A stretch of 15,394 nucleotides of DNA. It comes from Bacteroidota bacterium. GTDB lineage: Bacteria; Bacteroidota; Bacteroidia; Chitinophagales; Chitinophagaceae. The notes under the pieces are model-generated. The model saw only the letters and a list, made by a program, of their open reading frames with translations. It was not told where the DNA came from and did not search any database. The stretch spans positions 1 to 15,394 of the forward strand of contig JAEYOL010000205.1 in assembly GCA_023411775.1 (NCBI GenBank). Direction: 5' to 3'. Shown piece after piece: positions 1-6,248 of the stretch (position 1 is its first letter; the number at the start of each line of letters is the position of its first letter). The translations under genes and the position numbers were made by a program.

Positions 1-1167
1 AAACCATTGTGGCTGAGTAAATCTGTGGACATTCCCAGGGCTTCGGCAAACTTCCGGTTTTTTGCTACGGGTATTATGCATTTCGCTTCCGAAAGCCATC
101 AAATGGAAGACAAGGCGATCAACTATACACTTCGCCAGCCGATCGGCATTGTGGCCTGCATATCGCCCTGGAATCTTCCCCTGTATTTGTTTACATGGAA
201 AATTGCGCCAGCCCTGGCTGCCGGCAATTGTGTGATTGCGAAACCGTCAGAAGTTACGCCCATAACGGCTCACCTGCTGGCGCGTATTTGTAGTGAAGCT
301 GGATTGCCCGATGGTGTGTTAAATATTGTACACGGCACCGGGCCCATTGCGGGGGAGGCTATCGTAAAACATGCTGGTGTAAAAGCCATTTCGTTTACGG
401 GTAGCACAAGAGCGGGAGAGAGGATCGCTTCCCTCGCGGCACCTAAGTTTAAAAAACTTTCACTTGAGCTGGGTGGCAAAAACCCGAATATCATCTTTGC
501 TGATTGTGAATGGGAAAAGATGATGAAGAGCACCATCGATTCTTCTTTTAGCAACCAGGGACAGATTTGTTTGTGTGGCAGCCGGATATTAATTGAACAT
601 ACGATTTACGAGAAATTTAAAACCGATTTTGTAGCACGGGTCAGTCAATTAAAGGTTGGTGATCCGCTGGATGATCATACCCGGCAGGGAGCTGTCGTCA
701 GTGAAGCACATCTCGCGAAAATTGTCAGGTGTATTGATACAGCAAGGCAGGAAGGTGGAAAAATTCTTTGCGGCGGGCACCTCGTTAAACTAAAGGGTCG
801 TTGCGAAAAGGGTTATTTTATTGAACCCACCATAATTGAAGGATTAGGGTCCGATTGCGAAACCAACCAGCAGGAGATCTTCGGGCCGGTCGTTACTTTA
901 CAGCCTTTTAAATCCGAAGAGGAGGCTTTGAAGCTTGCGAACGCTACCCAGTACGGTCTTTCTGCAACGATCTGGACACAGGATATTTCTAAAGCCAATC
1001 GTGTTGGTGCCAGGCTCAATAGCGGGATCATTTGGATAAATTGCTGGCTGTTACGTGACCTGCGTACACCATTTGGTGGCATGAAGAATAGTGGGGTAGG
1101 ACGTGAAGGTGGGTGGGAAGCGCTGCGATTTTTTACTGAAGCAAAAAATATTTGTGTGCGCATATGA
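1..1167 (+). CDS. 2-aminomuconate 6-semialdehyde dehydrogenase, ALDH8A1-like (5'-truncated by window edge)
   Basis: This is an NAD-dependent aldehyde dehydrogenase that should oxidise 2-aminomuconate semialdehyde to 2-aminomuconate in the cytoplasmic kynurenine catabolic pathway. The frame is open from base 1 (K-P-L-W-L-S-K), so the true start lies upstream. About 95-100 residues, including the start of the Rossmann domain, are missing compared with the usual ~487. Visible landmarks are the NAD-domain segment SPWNLPLY, the catalytic glutamate in LELGGK (GAG at 466-468), the catalytic cysteine in NQGQIC (TGT at 568-570), EIFGPV, and the C-terminal PFGGMKNSG. Resemblance to human ALDH8A1 is strong along the whole length, for example NFRFFA, LPLYLFTWKIAPA and SGIIWINCWLLR. 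The stop codon overlaps the next ATG as ATGA (1164-1167), which suggests translational coupling. Close alternatives are hydroxymuconic semialdehyde or other ALDH substrates. The neighbouring kynU, kmo and RidA-type deaminase favour the aminomuconate assignment. Confidence 0.9.
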   Translation, partial: KPLWLSKSVDIPRASANFRFFATGIMHFASESHQMEDKAINYTLRQPIGIVACISPWNLPLYLFTWKIAPALAAGNCVIAKPSEVTPITAHLLARICSEAGLPDGVLNIVHGTGPIAGEAIVKHAGVKAISFTGSTRAGERIASLAAPKFKKLSLELGGKNPNIIFADCEWEKMMKSTIDSSFSNQGQICLCGSRILIEHTIYEKFKTDFVARVSQLKVGDPLDDHTRQGAVVSEAHLAKIVRCIDTARQEGGKILCGGHLVKLKGRCEKGYFIEPTIIEGLGSDCETNQQEIFGPVVTLQPFKSEEEALKLANATQYGLSATIWTQDISKANRVGARLNSGIIWINCWLLRDLRTPFGGMKNSGVGREGGWEALRFFTEAKNICVRI

Positions 1168-1562
1168 AACGAATTTGGGTGATCATTCTGGTGATCTTTT
1201 TTTCCTGTTCGCAAACCGGGATATCTGAAAAGATAGAAGACACCGACAGGATCGAAGTTATAGACCATCAGACAGGTTTTACCTATGTTGACACAGCTAA
1301 ACATGTTGTGGATGGCTTTAAGGAACTATTTGCAGCCAAGCCGCAGGTCACCGATTGCCCCGTGCAGGGATCGATTCATTTTAAAAAAGGTGAAAAGGTG
1401 TTGATGCAGGCGGGATTTTATAAAGATGCTTCGGCCTGCAATTTTGTGATCGTAGAACGCGGAGGGAAAAAAGAGGGTTACCGTTTAAGTTTTAATACCC
1501 TGGTGTACCTGGGTTTACATTTTCAGGAGTTAAAGAAAAAAGCTGGTGCGGAAAATCGTTAA
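1164..1562 (+). CDS. uncharacterised small lipoprotein inside the kynurenine operon
   Basis: I do not recognise the family. The predicted product is 132 residues. It starts with a basic, strongly hydrophobic leader (MKRIWVIILVIFFSC) whose FFSC resembles a Bacteroidota lipobox with Cys15 as the lipidated residue. The mature part would then be about 118 residues, hydrophilic, with two further cysteines (in TDCPV and SACNF) that could form a disulfide, and a basic C-terminus. I chose the ATG at 1164 over an in-frame TTG at 1152 because it gives the ATGA overlap with the dehydrogenase stop and a clean signal peptide. The 3' end overlaps the deaminase gene by 17 bp, so it is locked between two pathway enzymes. 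Its role is unknown; a periplasmic or outer-membrane function linked to aromatic amino-acid uptake is only a guess. The frame is well supported by the leader and the packing. Confidence 0.75.
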   Translation: MKRIWVIILVIFFSCSQTGISEKIEDTDRIEVIDHQTGFTYVDTAKHVVDGFKELFAAKPQVTDCPVQGSIHFKKGEKVLMQAGFYKDASACNFVIVERGGKKEGYRLSFNTLVYLGLHFQELKKKAGAENR

Positions 1563-1965
1563 TACATCGTCGGCGGCGAAACCGCTTGGAGCTTACCCGC
1601 ATGCGCGACGGGTTGGCCATTTGTTATTTCTATCCGGCATCGGCCCACGCAACCCGGTTGATAATTCTATACCCGGGCTTGAACTTGACAGGAATGGGAA
1701 TATAATTAAGTACGATATCGAAGCCGAATGTCATGCTGTGTTTGCGAATGTGAAAGCCGTCCTGGAAGCCAGTGGCAGCCGTTGGGAAAACATGGTGGAT
1801 GTTACGGTTTTCCTGACCAATATGAAAGCGGATTTTCCAATTTATAACAAGGTATACGGAGAATATTTTAAAGAAGTGCAGGCCTGTCGTACTACAGTTG
1901 AGGTAAAAAGTCTCCCCACGCCCATCGCAATTGAATTAAAAGTAATTGCTACGGTAGAAGATTAA
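1546..1965 (+). CDS. RidA/YjgF-fold 2-aminomuconate deaminase
   Basis: This 139-residue protein has the length and pattern of the RidA (YjgF/YER057c/UK114) fold, a small cytoplasmic protein that forms trimers. The N-terminal part GAYPHARR...LFLSGIGPR resembles the AmnD/NbaF branch, which hydrolyses 2-aminomuconate to 4-oxalocrotonate (2-hydroxymuconate) and ammonia. The conserved arginine of the family is Arg115 in CRTTVEV, and a conserved glutamate lies in the final strand (IAIELKVIA). The best start is GTG at 1546, within the end of the lipoprotein gene. A purine-rich AGGAG lies at 1525-1529, rather far upstream at 16 nt. The deaminase follows the gene that would make its substrate and sits 3 nt before kynU, so these genes are almost certainly co-transcribed. 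A general imine-deaminase role cannot be excluded from sequence alone. Confidence 0.85.
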   Translation: MRKIVNTSSAAKPLGAYPHARRVGHLLFLSGIGPRNPVDNSIPGLELDRNGNIIKYDIEAECHAVFANVKAVLEASGSRWENMVDVTVFLTNMKADFPIYNKVYGEYFKEVQACRTTVEVKSLPTPIAIELKVIATVED

Positions 1966-1968
1966 AGA

Positions 1969-3252
1969 ATGATAAACTATCAAAACACACTGGAATTTGC
2001 CCAACGAATGGATGCGGTTGATCCATTAAAAGGTTTTCGGGGTAAATTTCATATTCCCCCGCACAACGGGAATGATTCCATTTATTTTACCGGTAATTCA
2101 CTAGGCCTGCAACCGGTAACGGTCTCGTCTTATATTCAGCAGGAACTTGATGACTGGGCTCAACTAGGCGTGGAAGGACATTTTCATGCAAAGCAGCCCT
2201 GGCTTTCTTATCATGAAATTTTTCCAAAACTACTTTCTCCAATCCTGGGTGGCAGGCCGGAGGAGATTGTCGTGATGAACCAGCTTACGGTAAACCTTCA
2301 TTTGCTGATGGTCAGTTTTTATCGCCCCAGTAAAGGACGATTCCGGATAATTTGTGAAGGGGGTGCCTTTCCATCCGACCAGTATGCACTTGAATCGCAG
2401 GCCAAATTTCATGGGTTTGACCCGGCAGATGCGGTGGTTGAAGTATTTCCCAGGCAGGGAGAAGATATACTTCGAACTGAAGATATCGTTTCAACTATTG
2501 AGAAATATAGCGATAGTGTAGCGCTCGTACTATTTGGAGGGATAAATTACTATACCGGTCAGTTGTTCAACATGAAGGCAATCACAGAATCAGCACACCG
2601 TGCTGGGGCAATTGCGGGCTTTGATCTTGCTCATGCCGTGGGAAATGTCGCATTACAACTCCATGACTGGGATGTGGACTTCGCATGCTGGTGTTCATAC
2701 AAGTATTTGAATTCAGGTCCAGGTGGTGTGTCGGGAGTGTTTATTCATGAAAAACATGCATGTAATAAAACGCTACCACGCTTTGCCGGCTGGTGGGGAC
2801 ATAACAAAGCGGAAAGGTTTAAAATGGAAAAAGGTTTTGATGCCATTCCCACCGCGGAAGGCTGGCAGCTCAGCAATGCACCTGTGTTGAGTATGGCAGC
2901 GCATAAAGCATCGCTGGATATATTTGCGGAAGCAGGTATGGACAGGCTGGTCGCGAAATCAAAATTATTGTCCGGGTTTTTGCATTTTGTACTAAAGGAT
3001 ATAAACGCAAGCGCAGAAAATAAATTAGTTGAGGTTATAACGCCTTCAAATGAAGAAGAACGTGGTTGCCAGGTATCGATGTTGATGCGAGAGAAGGGAA
3101 GACAGGTCTTTGAAACCCTGAGCCGGCAGGGTGTAATTGCCGACTGGCGCGAGCCGAATGTCATTCGTGTAGCACCAGTGCCGCTGTACAATACATTTGA
3201 AGAAGTATGGAAATTCGGGGAGATAGTAAAGCATACGATTAACAGCGTTTAA
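1969..3252 (+). CDS. kynU: kynureninase
   Basis: This PLP-dependent fold-type I enzyme cleaves 3-hydroxykynurenine to 3-hydroxyanthranilate and alanine (and kynurenine to anthranilate) in the cytoplasm. At 427 residues it is close to the usual length. The N-terminal region carries the kynureninase pattern YFTGNSLGLQP. The PLP-contacting aspartate is Asp219 in GFDLAHAVGN, and the Schiff-base lysine is Lys245 in SYKYLNSGPGG (AAG at 2701-2703). The segment after it, AGWWGHNKAERFKM, is typical of the family. The ATG at 1969 follows the deaminase stop after only 3 nt, so it lies in the same operon. Together with kmo downstream it forms the middle of the pathway. I see no truncation or frameshift. 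Confidence 0.96.
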   Translation: MINYQNTLEFAQRMDAVDPLKGFRGKFHIPPHNGNDSIYFTGNSLGLQPVTVSSYIQQELDDWAQLGVEGHFHAKQPWLSYHEIFPKLLSPILGGRPEEIVVMNQLTVNLHLLMVSFYRPSKGRFRIICEGGAFPSDQYALESQAKFHGFDPADAVVEVFPRQGEDILRTEDIVSTIEKYSDSVALVLFGGINYYTGQLFNMKAITESAHRAGAIAGFDLAHAVGNVALQLHDWDVDFACWCSYKYLNSGPGGVSGVFIHEKHACNKTLPRFAGWWGHNKAERFKMEKGFDAIPTAEGWQLSNAPVLSMAAHKASLDIFAEAGMDRLVAKSKLLSGFLHFVLKDINASAENKLVEVITPSNEEERGCQVSMLMREKGRQVFETLSRQGVIADWREPNVIRVAPVPLYNTFEEVWKFGEIVKHTINSV

Positions 3253-3384
3253 TCTAATAATAATGCTAAACTGTAGCCCAAAGATGGAGAAGGTGTATAA
3301 ACTTTTAAAAAATCTGCTGATGCAGTTTCAAGTATTAATTCGATTAAATAAAAATCTTTCCGTCTTCCCGGCAAAATAATATAC
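3253..3384 (+). other. 132-bp intergenic gap between kynU and kmo
   Basis: This AT-rich spacer interrupts an otherwise tightly packed operon. It holds no TAnnTTTG box and no convincing terminator. One small inverted repeat, CTGC-TGAT-GCAG at 3314-3325, is flanked by A-rich and T-rich bases but has only a 4-bp core. Whether kmo is read through from kynU or has its own promoter cannot be decided from the sequence. Confidence 0.4.
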
Positions 3385-4722
3385 ATGAATAAAGATATTG
3401 TAATCGTCGGTGCAGGCCTGGTAGGTTCCCTTTTATCCATTTATTTATCAAAAAGAGGTTACAGGGTTCGCATGTATGAACGCCGGCCTGATATGCGCCG
3501 GGAAAAGATCTCTGCCGGACGTTCGATCAACCTGGCACTGAGTGACCGGGGATTGCTGGCTTTAGAAAAGCTGGGCCTGGTAGAAGAAATAAAGCAGATC
3601 TCTATTCCGATGAACGGCAGATTTCTTCATCATGCCGATGAGAGTACAGGATTCCAACCTTATGGCAAGCAGGGGCAATCTATAAATTCAGTATCGCGTG
3701 GTGAACTAAACAAAAAGCTGCTCGACCTGGCCGAACATCATCGGGTCGAAATTCAATTCAACCATAAATGTGTATCCGTCGATTGGACAAATAGTGTCGT
3801 TAGCTTTGCTCATTCAGACCAGGAGCCTGCAGTCAATGTCCATTTTGAATTGCTGTTTGGCGCGGACGGGGCGTATTCCGCCACCAGGTTGCAACACCAG
3901 CTTCAGCATGATAAGTTCGATTATCATCAGTACTATATTAACTGCGGATATAAAGAGCTTACGATACCAGCGACAGCATCGGGTGACTATGCGATGGAGA
4001 TAAATGCTCTTCACATATGGCCACGAAAAGATTACATGCTGATTGCGTTGCCCAACCAGGATAGATCATTTACCTGTACCTTATTTTTCCCGTTTGAGGG
4101 AGAGACTTCTTTTTCAAAACTGGATAAACCTGACAAGGTCAAAAGTTTTTTCGAATCCAGTTTTTCCGATGCTGTAACGCTGATGCCCAATTTTGTGACG
4201 GAGTTTCTCAACAACCCGGTATCATCACTTGTCACAGTAAAATGCTATCCATGGATACGCGAGCAGTTTTGCCTGATCGGCGATGCCGCACATGCAATTG
4301 TTCCGTTCTTCGGGCAGGGTATGAATTGCGGTTTCGAAGATTGCCGGATACTGGATGAAATGATTGATCAGTATGATCATAATTGGAAACTGATATTACC
4401 TGCGTTCCAGCAAAGCCGCAAACCGGATGCAGATGCCATTGCCGACCTGGCAATTGGAAATTTTGCGGAAATGCGCGAGAAAGTTGCGGATCCCAGGTTT
4501 TTATTACAGAAAAAAATTGAGGCCTGGTTGCATGAGAAGCACCCTGAAAAATGGATACCCGCCTATTCGCAGGTGACTTTCAACCCGCATATTCATTATG
4601 CTGATGCCCTTCGCAATGCCATGAAGCAGGAAGCTATTATGCAGGAAGTAATGTTAATGCCCAATATTGCGGAACACTGGGAATCGGCGGAAGTTGAACT
4701 ATTTGTTCTGCAAAAGTTGTAG
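3385..4722 (+). CDS. kmo: kynurenine 3-monooxygenase
   Basis: This FAD-dependent aromatic hydroxylase uses NADPH and O2 to convert L-kynurenine to 3-hydroxykynurenine, the substrate of the neighbouring kynureninase. At 445 residues it matches bacterial family members. The N-terminal dinucleotide-binding fold has GAGLVG (residues 9-14). It is followed by the RSINLALSDRG segment characteristic of this enzyme, the GADG motif (159-162) that helps bind FAD and NADPH, and the FAD ribityl motif GDAAHA (299-304) running into PFFGQGMN (307-314). No membrane anchor is evident, unlike the mitochondrial enzyme. The ATG at 3385 gives the expected short lead before the Rossmann motif. It probably belongs to the upstream operon in spite of the 132-bp gap. 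Identity is very secure. Confidence 0.96.
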   Translation: MNKDIVIVGAGLVGSLLSIYLSKRGYRVRMYERRPDMRREKISAGRSINLALSDRGLLALEKLGLVEEIKQISIPMNGRFLHHADESTGFQPYGKQGQSINSVSRGELNKKLLDLAEHHRVEIQFNHKCVSVDWTNSVVSFAHSDQEPAVNVHFELLFGADGAYSATRLQHQLQHDKFDYHQYYINCGYKELTIPATASGDYAMEINALHIWPRKDYMLIALPNQDRSFTCTLFFPFEGETSFSKLDKPDKVKSFFESSFSDAVTLMPNFVTEFLNNPVSSLVTVKCYPWIREQFCLIGDAAHAIVPFFGQGMNCGFEDCRILDEMIDQYDHNWKLILPAFQQSRKPDADAIADLAIGNFAEMREKVADPRFLLQKKIEAWLHEKHPEKWIPAYSQVTFNPHIHYADALRNAMKQEAIMQEVMLMPNIAEHWESAEVELFVLQKL

Positions 4723-4757
4723 ATCAGGTGTGGAAAGCATTTGGTTCCTAAATAAAT

Positions 4758-4765
4758 TACCTTCG
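4758..4765 (+). promoter_or_regulatory. possible -7 promoter box for pyrF
   Basis: TACCTTCG differs from the Bacteroidota -7 consensus TAnnTTTG at one position and ends 5 nt before the pyrF ATG. A TTTG at 4740-4743 lies only 14 nt upstream, shorter than the usual 19-21 nt, so support for the -33 element is weak. Confidence 0.35.
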
Positions 4766-4770
4766 CGGCC

Positions 4771-5625
4771 ATGACCAGGCAGCAACTTATCGAGCAAATA
4801 AAAGCAAAGAAATCTTATCTCTGCGTAGGGCTGGATACCGATATTACGAAGATACCTTCCCATCTTTCCAGTGATCCCGACCCGGTTTTTACATTTAATA
4901 AGGCGATCATCGACGCCACACGCGACCTATGCGTTGCCTATAAGATCAATACAGCTTTTTATGAGTCGCAGGGACTGAAAGGCTGGGCTGCCATGGAAAA
5001 AACCGTGAACTACATCGGCGATGGTCATTTTAAAATTGCCGATGCCAAACGCGGTGATATTGGTAACACGTCGGACCAGTACGCGAAAGCATTTTTTGAG
5101 GCTCTTCCTTTTGATTCCGTAACGGTGGCGCCATATATGGGCAACGACAGTGTAAAGCCATTTCTTCAATGGCAGGGTAAATGGGCTATTGTCCTTGGTT
5201 TGACCTCCAATACGGGTGCTGCTGATTTTGAGTTGAAGAGGATATTGATTAAAGAGGAATCACTCGAAGAAGGGGTTCATACTACAAAGAAACATACCTC
5301 TTATTTGTATGAGCATGTTCTGGCTACCGTGGCTGACTGGGGAAGCCCTGAGAACCTCATGTTTGTGGTAGGCGCCACACAGCCCAGTGAGTTCACCAAT
5401 ATTCGGCGCATCATACCCAATCATTTTCTCCTGGTTCCCGGCGTGGGTGCACAGGGTGGCAGTCTGAAAGAGATATCGGACAAAGCCCTGAATAAGGATT
5501 GTGGTTTACTGGTCAATGCCAGCCGCGCCATAATCTTTGCCTCTGCCGGTAATGATTTTGCCGATAAAGCAAGAGAAGTCGCACAGCATTACCAGCAGGA
5601 AATGAGTGCTTACCTGAATATTTAA
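4771..5625 (+). CDS. pyrF: orotidine 5'-phosphate decarboxylase, type 2
   Basis: This cytoplasmic TIM-barrel enzyme decarboxylates OMP to UMP, the last step of de novo pyrimidine synthesis. The 284 residues match the longer type 2 subfamily. The N-terminal YLCVGLDTD carries the first substrate-binding aspartate. The catalytic Asp-Lys-Asp array is DAKRGDIGNTS at residues 91-101, with Lys93 as the proton donor and Asp96 in the tetrad. The phosphate-binding end is represented by PGVGAQGG, and NASRAI follows near the C-terminus. It starts 48 bp after kmo and is unrelated to that pathway, so it is probably transcribed from its own promoter just before the ATG. It converges with the YCII-domain gene across 31 bp. 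Confidence 0.95.
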   Translation: MTRQQLIEQIKAKKSYLCVGLDTDITKIPSHLSSDPDPVFTFNKAIIDATRDLCVAYKINTAFYESQGLKGWAAMEKTVNYIGDGHFKIADAKRGDIGNTSDQYAKAFFEALPFDSVTVAPYMGNDSVKPFLQWQGKWAIVLGLTSNTGAADFELKRILIKEESLEEGVHTTKKHTSYLYEHVLATVADWGSPENLMFVVGATQPSEFTNIRRIIPNHFLLVPGVGAQGGSLKEISDKALNKDCGLLVNASRAIIFASAGNDFADKAREVAQHYQQEMSAYLNI

Positions 5626-5656
5626 GTGTTGAGAAAATTACGGTCTACAGGTTGCT

Positions 5657-6079
5657 CTACAGGTTCACCTTTGGTTTTCCCGGGACAAAACTTCCAATGG
5701 GGGCAGTGTACCAGGTTTTGATTTGGTAAACCAGTCGTCCTGCCTCAATCGCCGGATCAGTTTTGAGCAGGCTTTCAACTTCCTCCCTGGTTTCGCAATC
5801 GAATGTGAAAATACCCTGCCAGTCGCCTTTCTCACCAAATGGTCCCGCTACTTTTATTTTTCCTTCATTGTAAAGCCGGTCTATGTTGGAAAGATGGCCG
5901 GCCTGCAATTTCCTGAGGGTGGCCGTGTCCTGGTCGCGATTAGTGCCCTTGGTTAGCAGTACAAACCAATATTGCCTGATCGTTTCTTCGGGCTTCGGCG
6001 AAGTATCCGTTTTGTTTTGACCGATGGTCATCAGCGTAAATAATAAGGCCGGGACCAGCAGGATATATTTTCTTTTCAT
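5657..6079 (-). CDS. secreted YCII-domain protein
   Basis: This is a 140-residue protein with an N-terminal signal peptide (MKRKYILLVPALLFTLMTIG, probable cleavage after GQ near residue 21) followed by a YCII-related domain. The domain shows the conserved histidine and aspartate in AGHLSNIDRLYNEGKIKVAGPF, then GIFTFDCETREEVESLL, which covers the typical second helix. The YCII fold is a ferredoxin-like dimer and its biochemical role is poorly known. Most members are cytoplasmic, so predicted export to the periplasm is notable. I chose the ATG at 6079 over an in-frame TTG at 6094 because the TTG lies inside the promoter box and the ATG gives a clean signal peptide. It is a single-gene unit, divergent from the glutaryl-CoA dehydrogenase gene and convergent with pyrF. 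The family call is firm; the function is unknown. Confidence 0.8.
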   Translation of the reverse strand: MKRKYILLVPALLFTLMTIGQNKTDTSPKPEETIRQYWFVLLTKGTNRDQDTATLRKLQAGHLSNIDRLYNEGKIKVAGPFGEKGDWQGIFTFDCETREEVESLLKTDPAIEAGRLVYQIKTWYTAPIGSFVPGKPKVNL

Positions 6080-6091
6080 AAAAGCTTTTTC

Positions 6092-6122
6092 CAAATTTAC
6101 CGCTAACTAAATATTGCCCAAA
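6092..6122 (-). promoter_or_regulatory. Bacteroidota-type promoter for the YCII gene
   Basis: On the minus strand a TTTG (6119-6122) is followed after exactly 19 nt by TAAATTTG (6092-6099), a full match to the -33/-7 pattern TTTG...TAnnTTTG. Transcription should start within a few bases of 6086, which leaves only a very short leader before the ATG at 6079. Confidence 0.7.
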
Positions 6123-6194
6123 TTCTTCGGTGCAAACTAAGAAATTGAGCGGATATAGGCGGAAATATGGTCGATATGGATGCAGCATGCCTGT

Positions 6195-6225
6195 TTTTAT
6201 CGGCGATACCAAACCCTTAACTTTG
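6195..6225 (+). promoter_or_regulatory. Bacteroidota-type promoter for glutaryl-CoA dehydrogenase
   Basis: TAACTTTG at 6218-6225 is a perfect -7 box. A TTTT at 6195-6198, one base off TTTG, stands 19 nt upstream in the -33 position. The start codon at 6249 follows 23 nt after the box, giving a leader of roughly 20 nt. Confidence 0.55.
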
Positions 6226-6248
6226 CGCCAACTTAAAATGATTGTTTT

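Noticed and set aside
813..1304. 163-codon minus-strand open frame antisense to the dehydrogenase and lipoprotein
   Set aside because: It lies opposite well-supported conserved coding sequence and its translation shows no recognisable motif, so it is a shadow frame.
3314..3325. CTGC-TGAT-GCAG inverted repeat as a terminator or attenuator before kmo
   Set aside because: The core stem is only 4 bp and no uninterrupted T-run follows, so it cannot be called a terminator.
3249..3440. 63-codon minus-strand open frame across the kynU-kmo gap
   Set aside because: It overlaps the secure start of kmo, has low-complexity hydrophobic content with no family resemblance and no promoter box. The gap is better read as non-coding.
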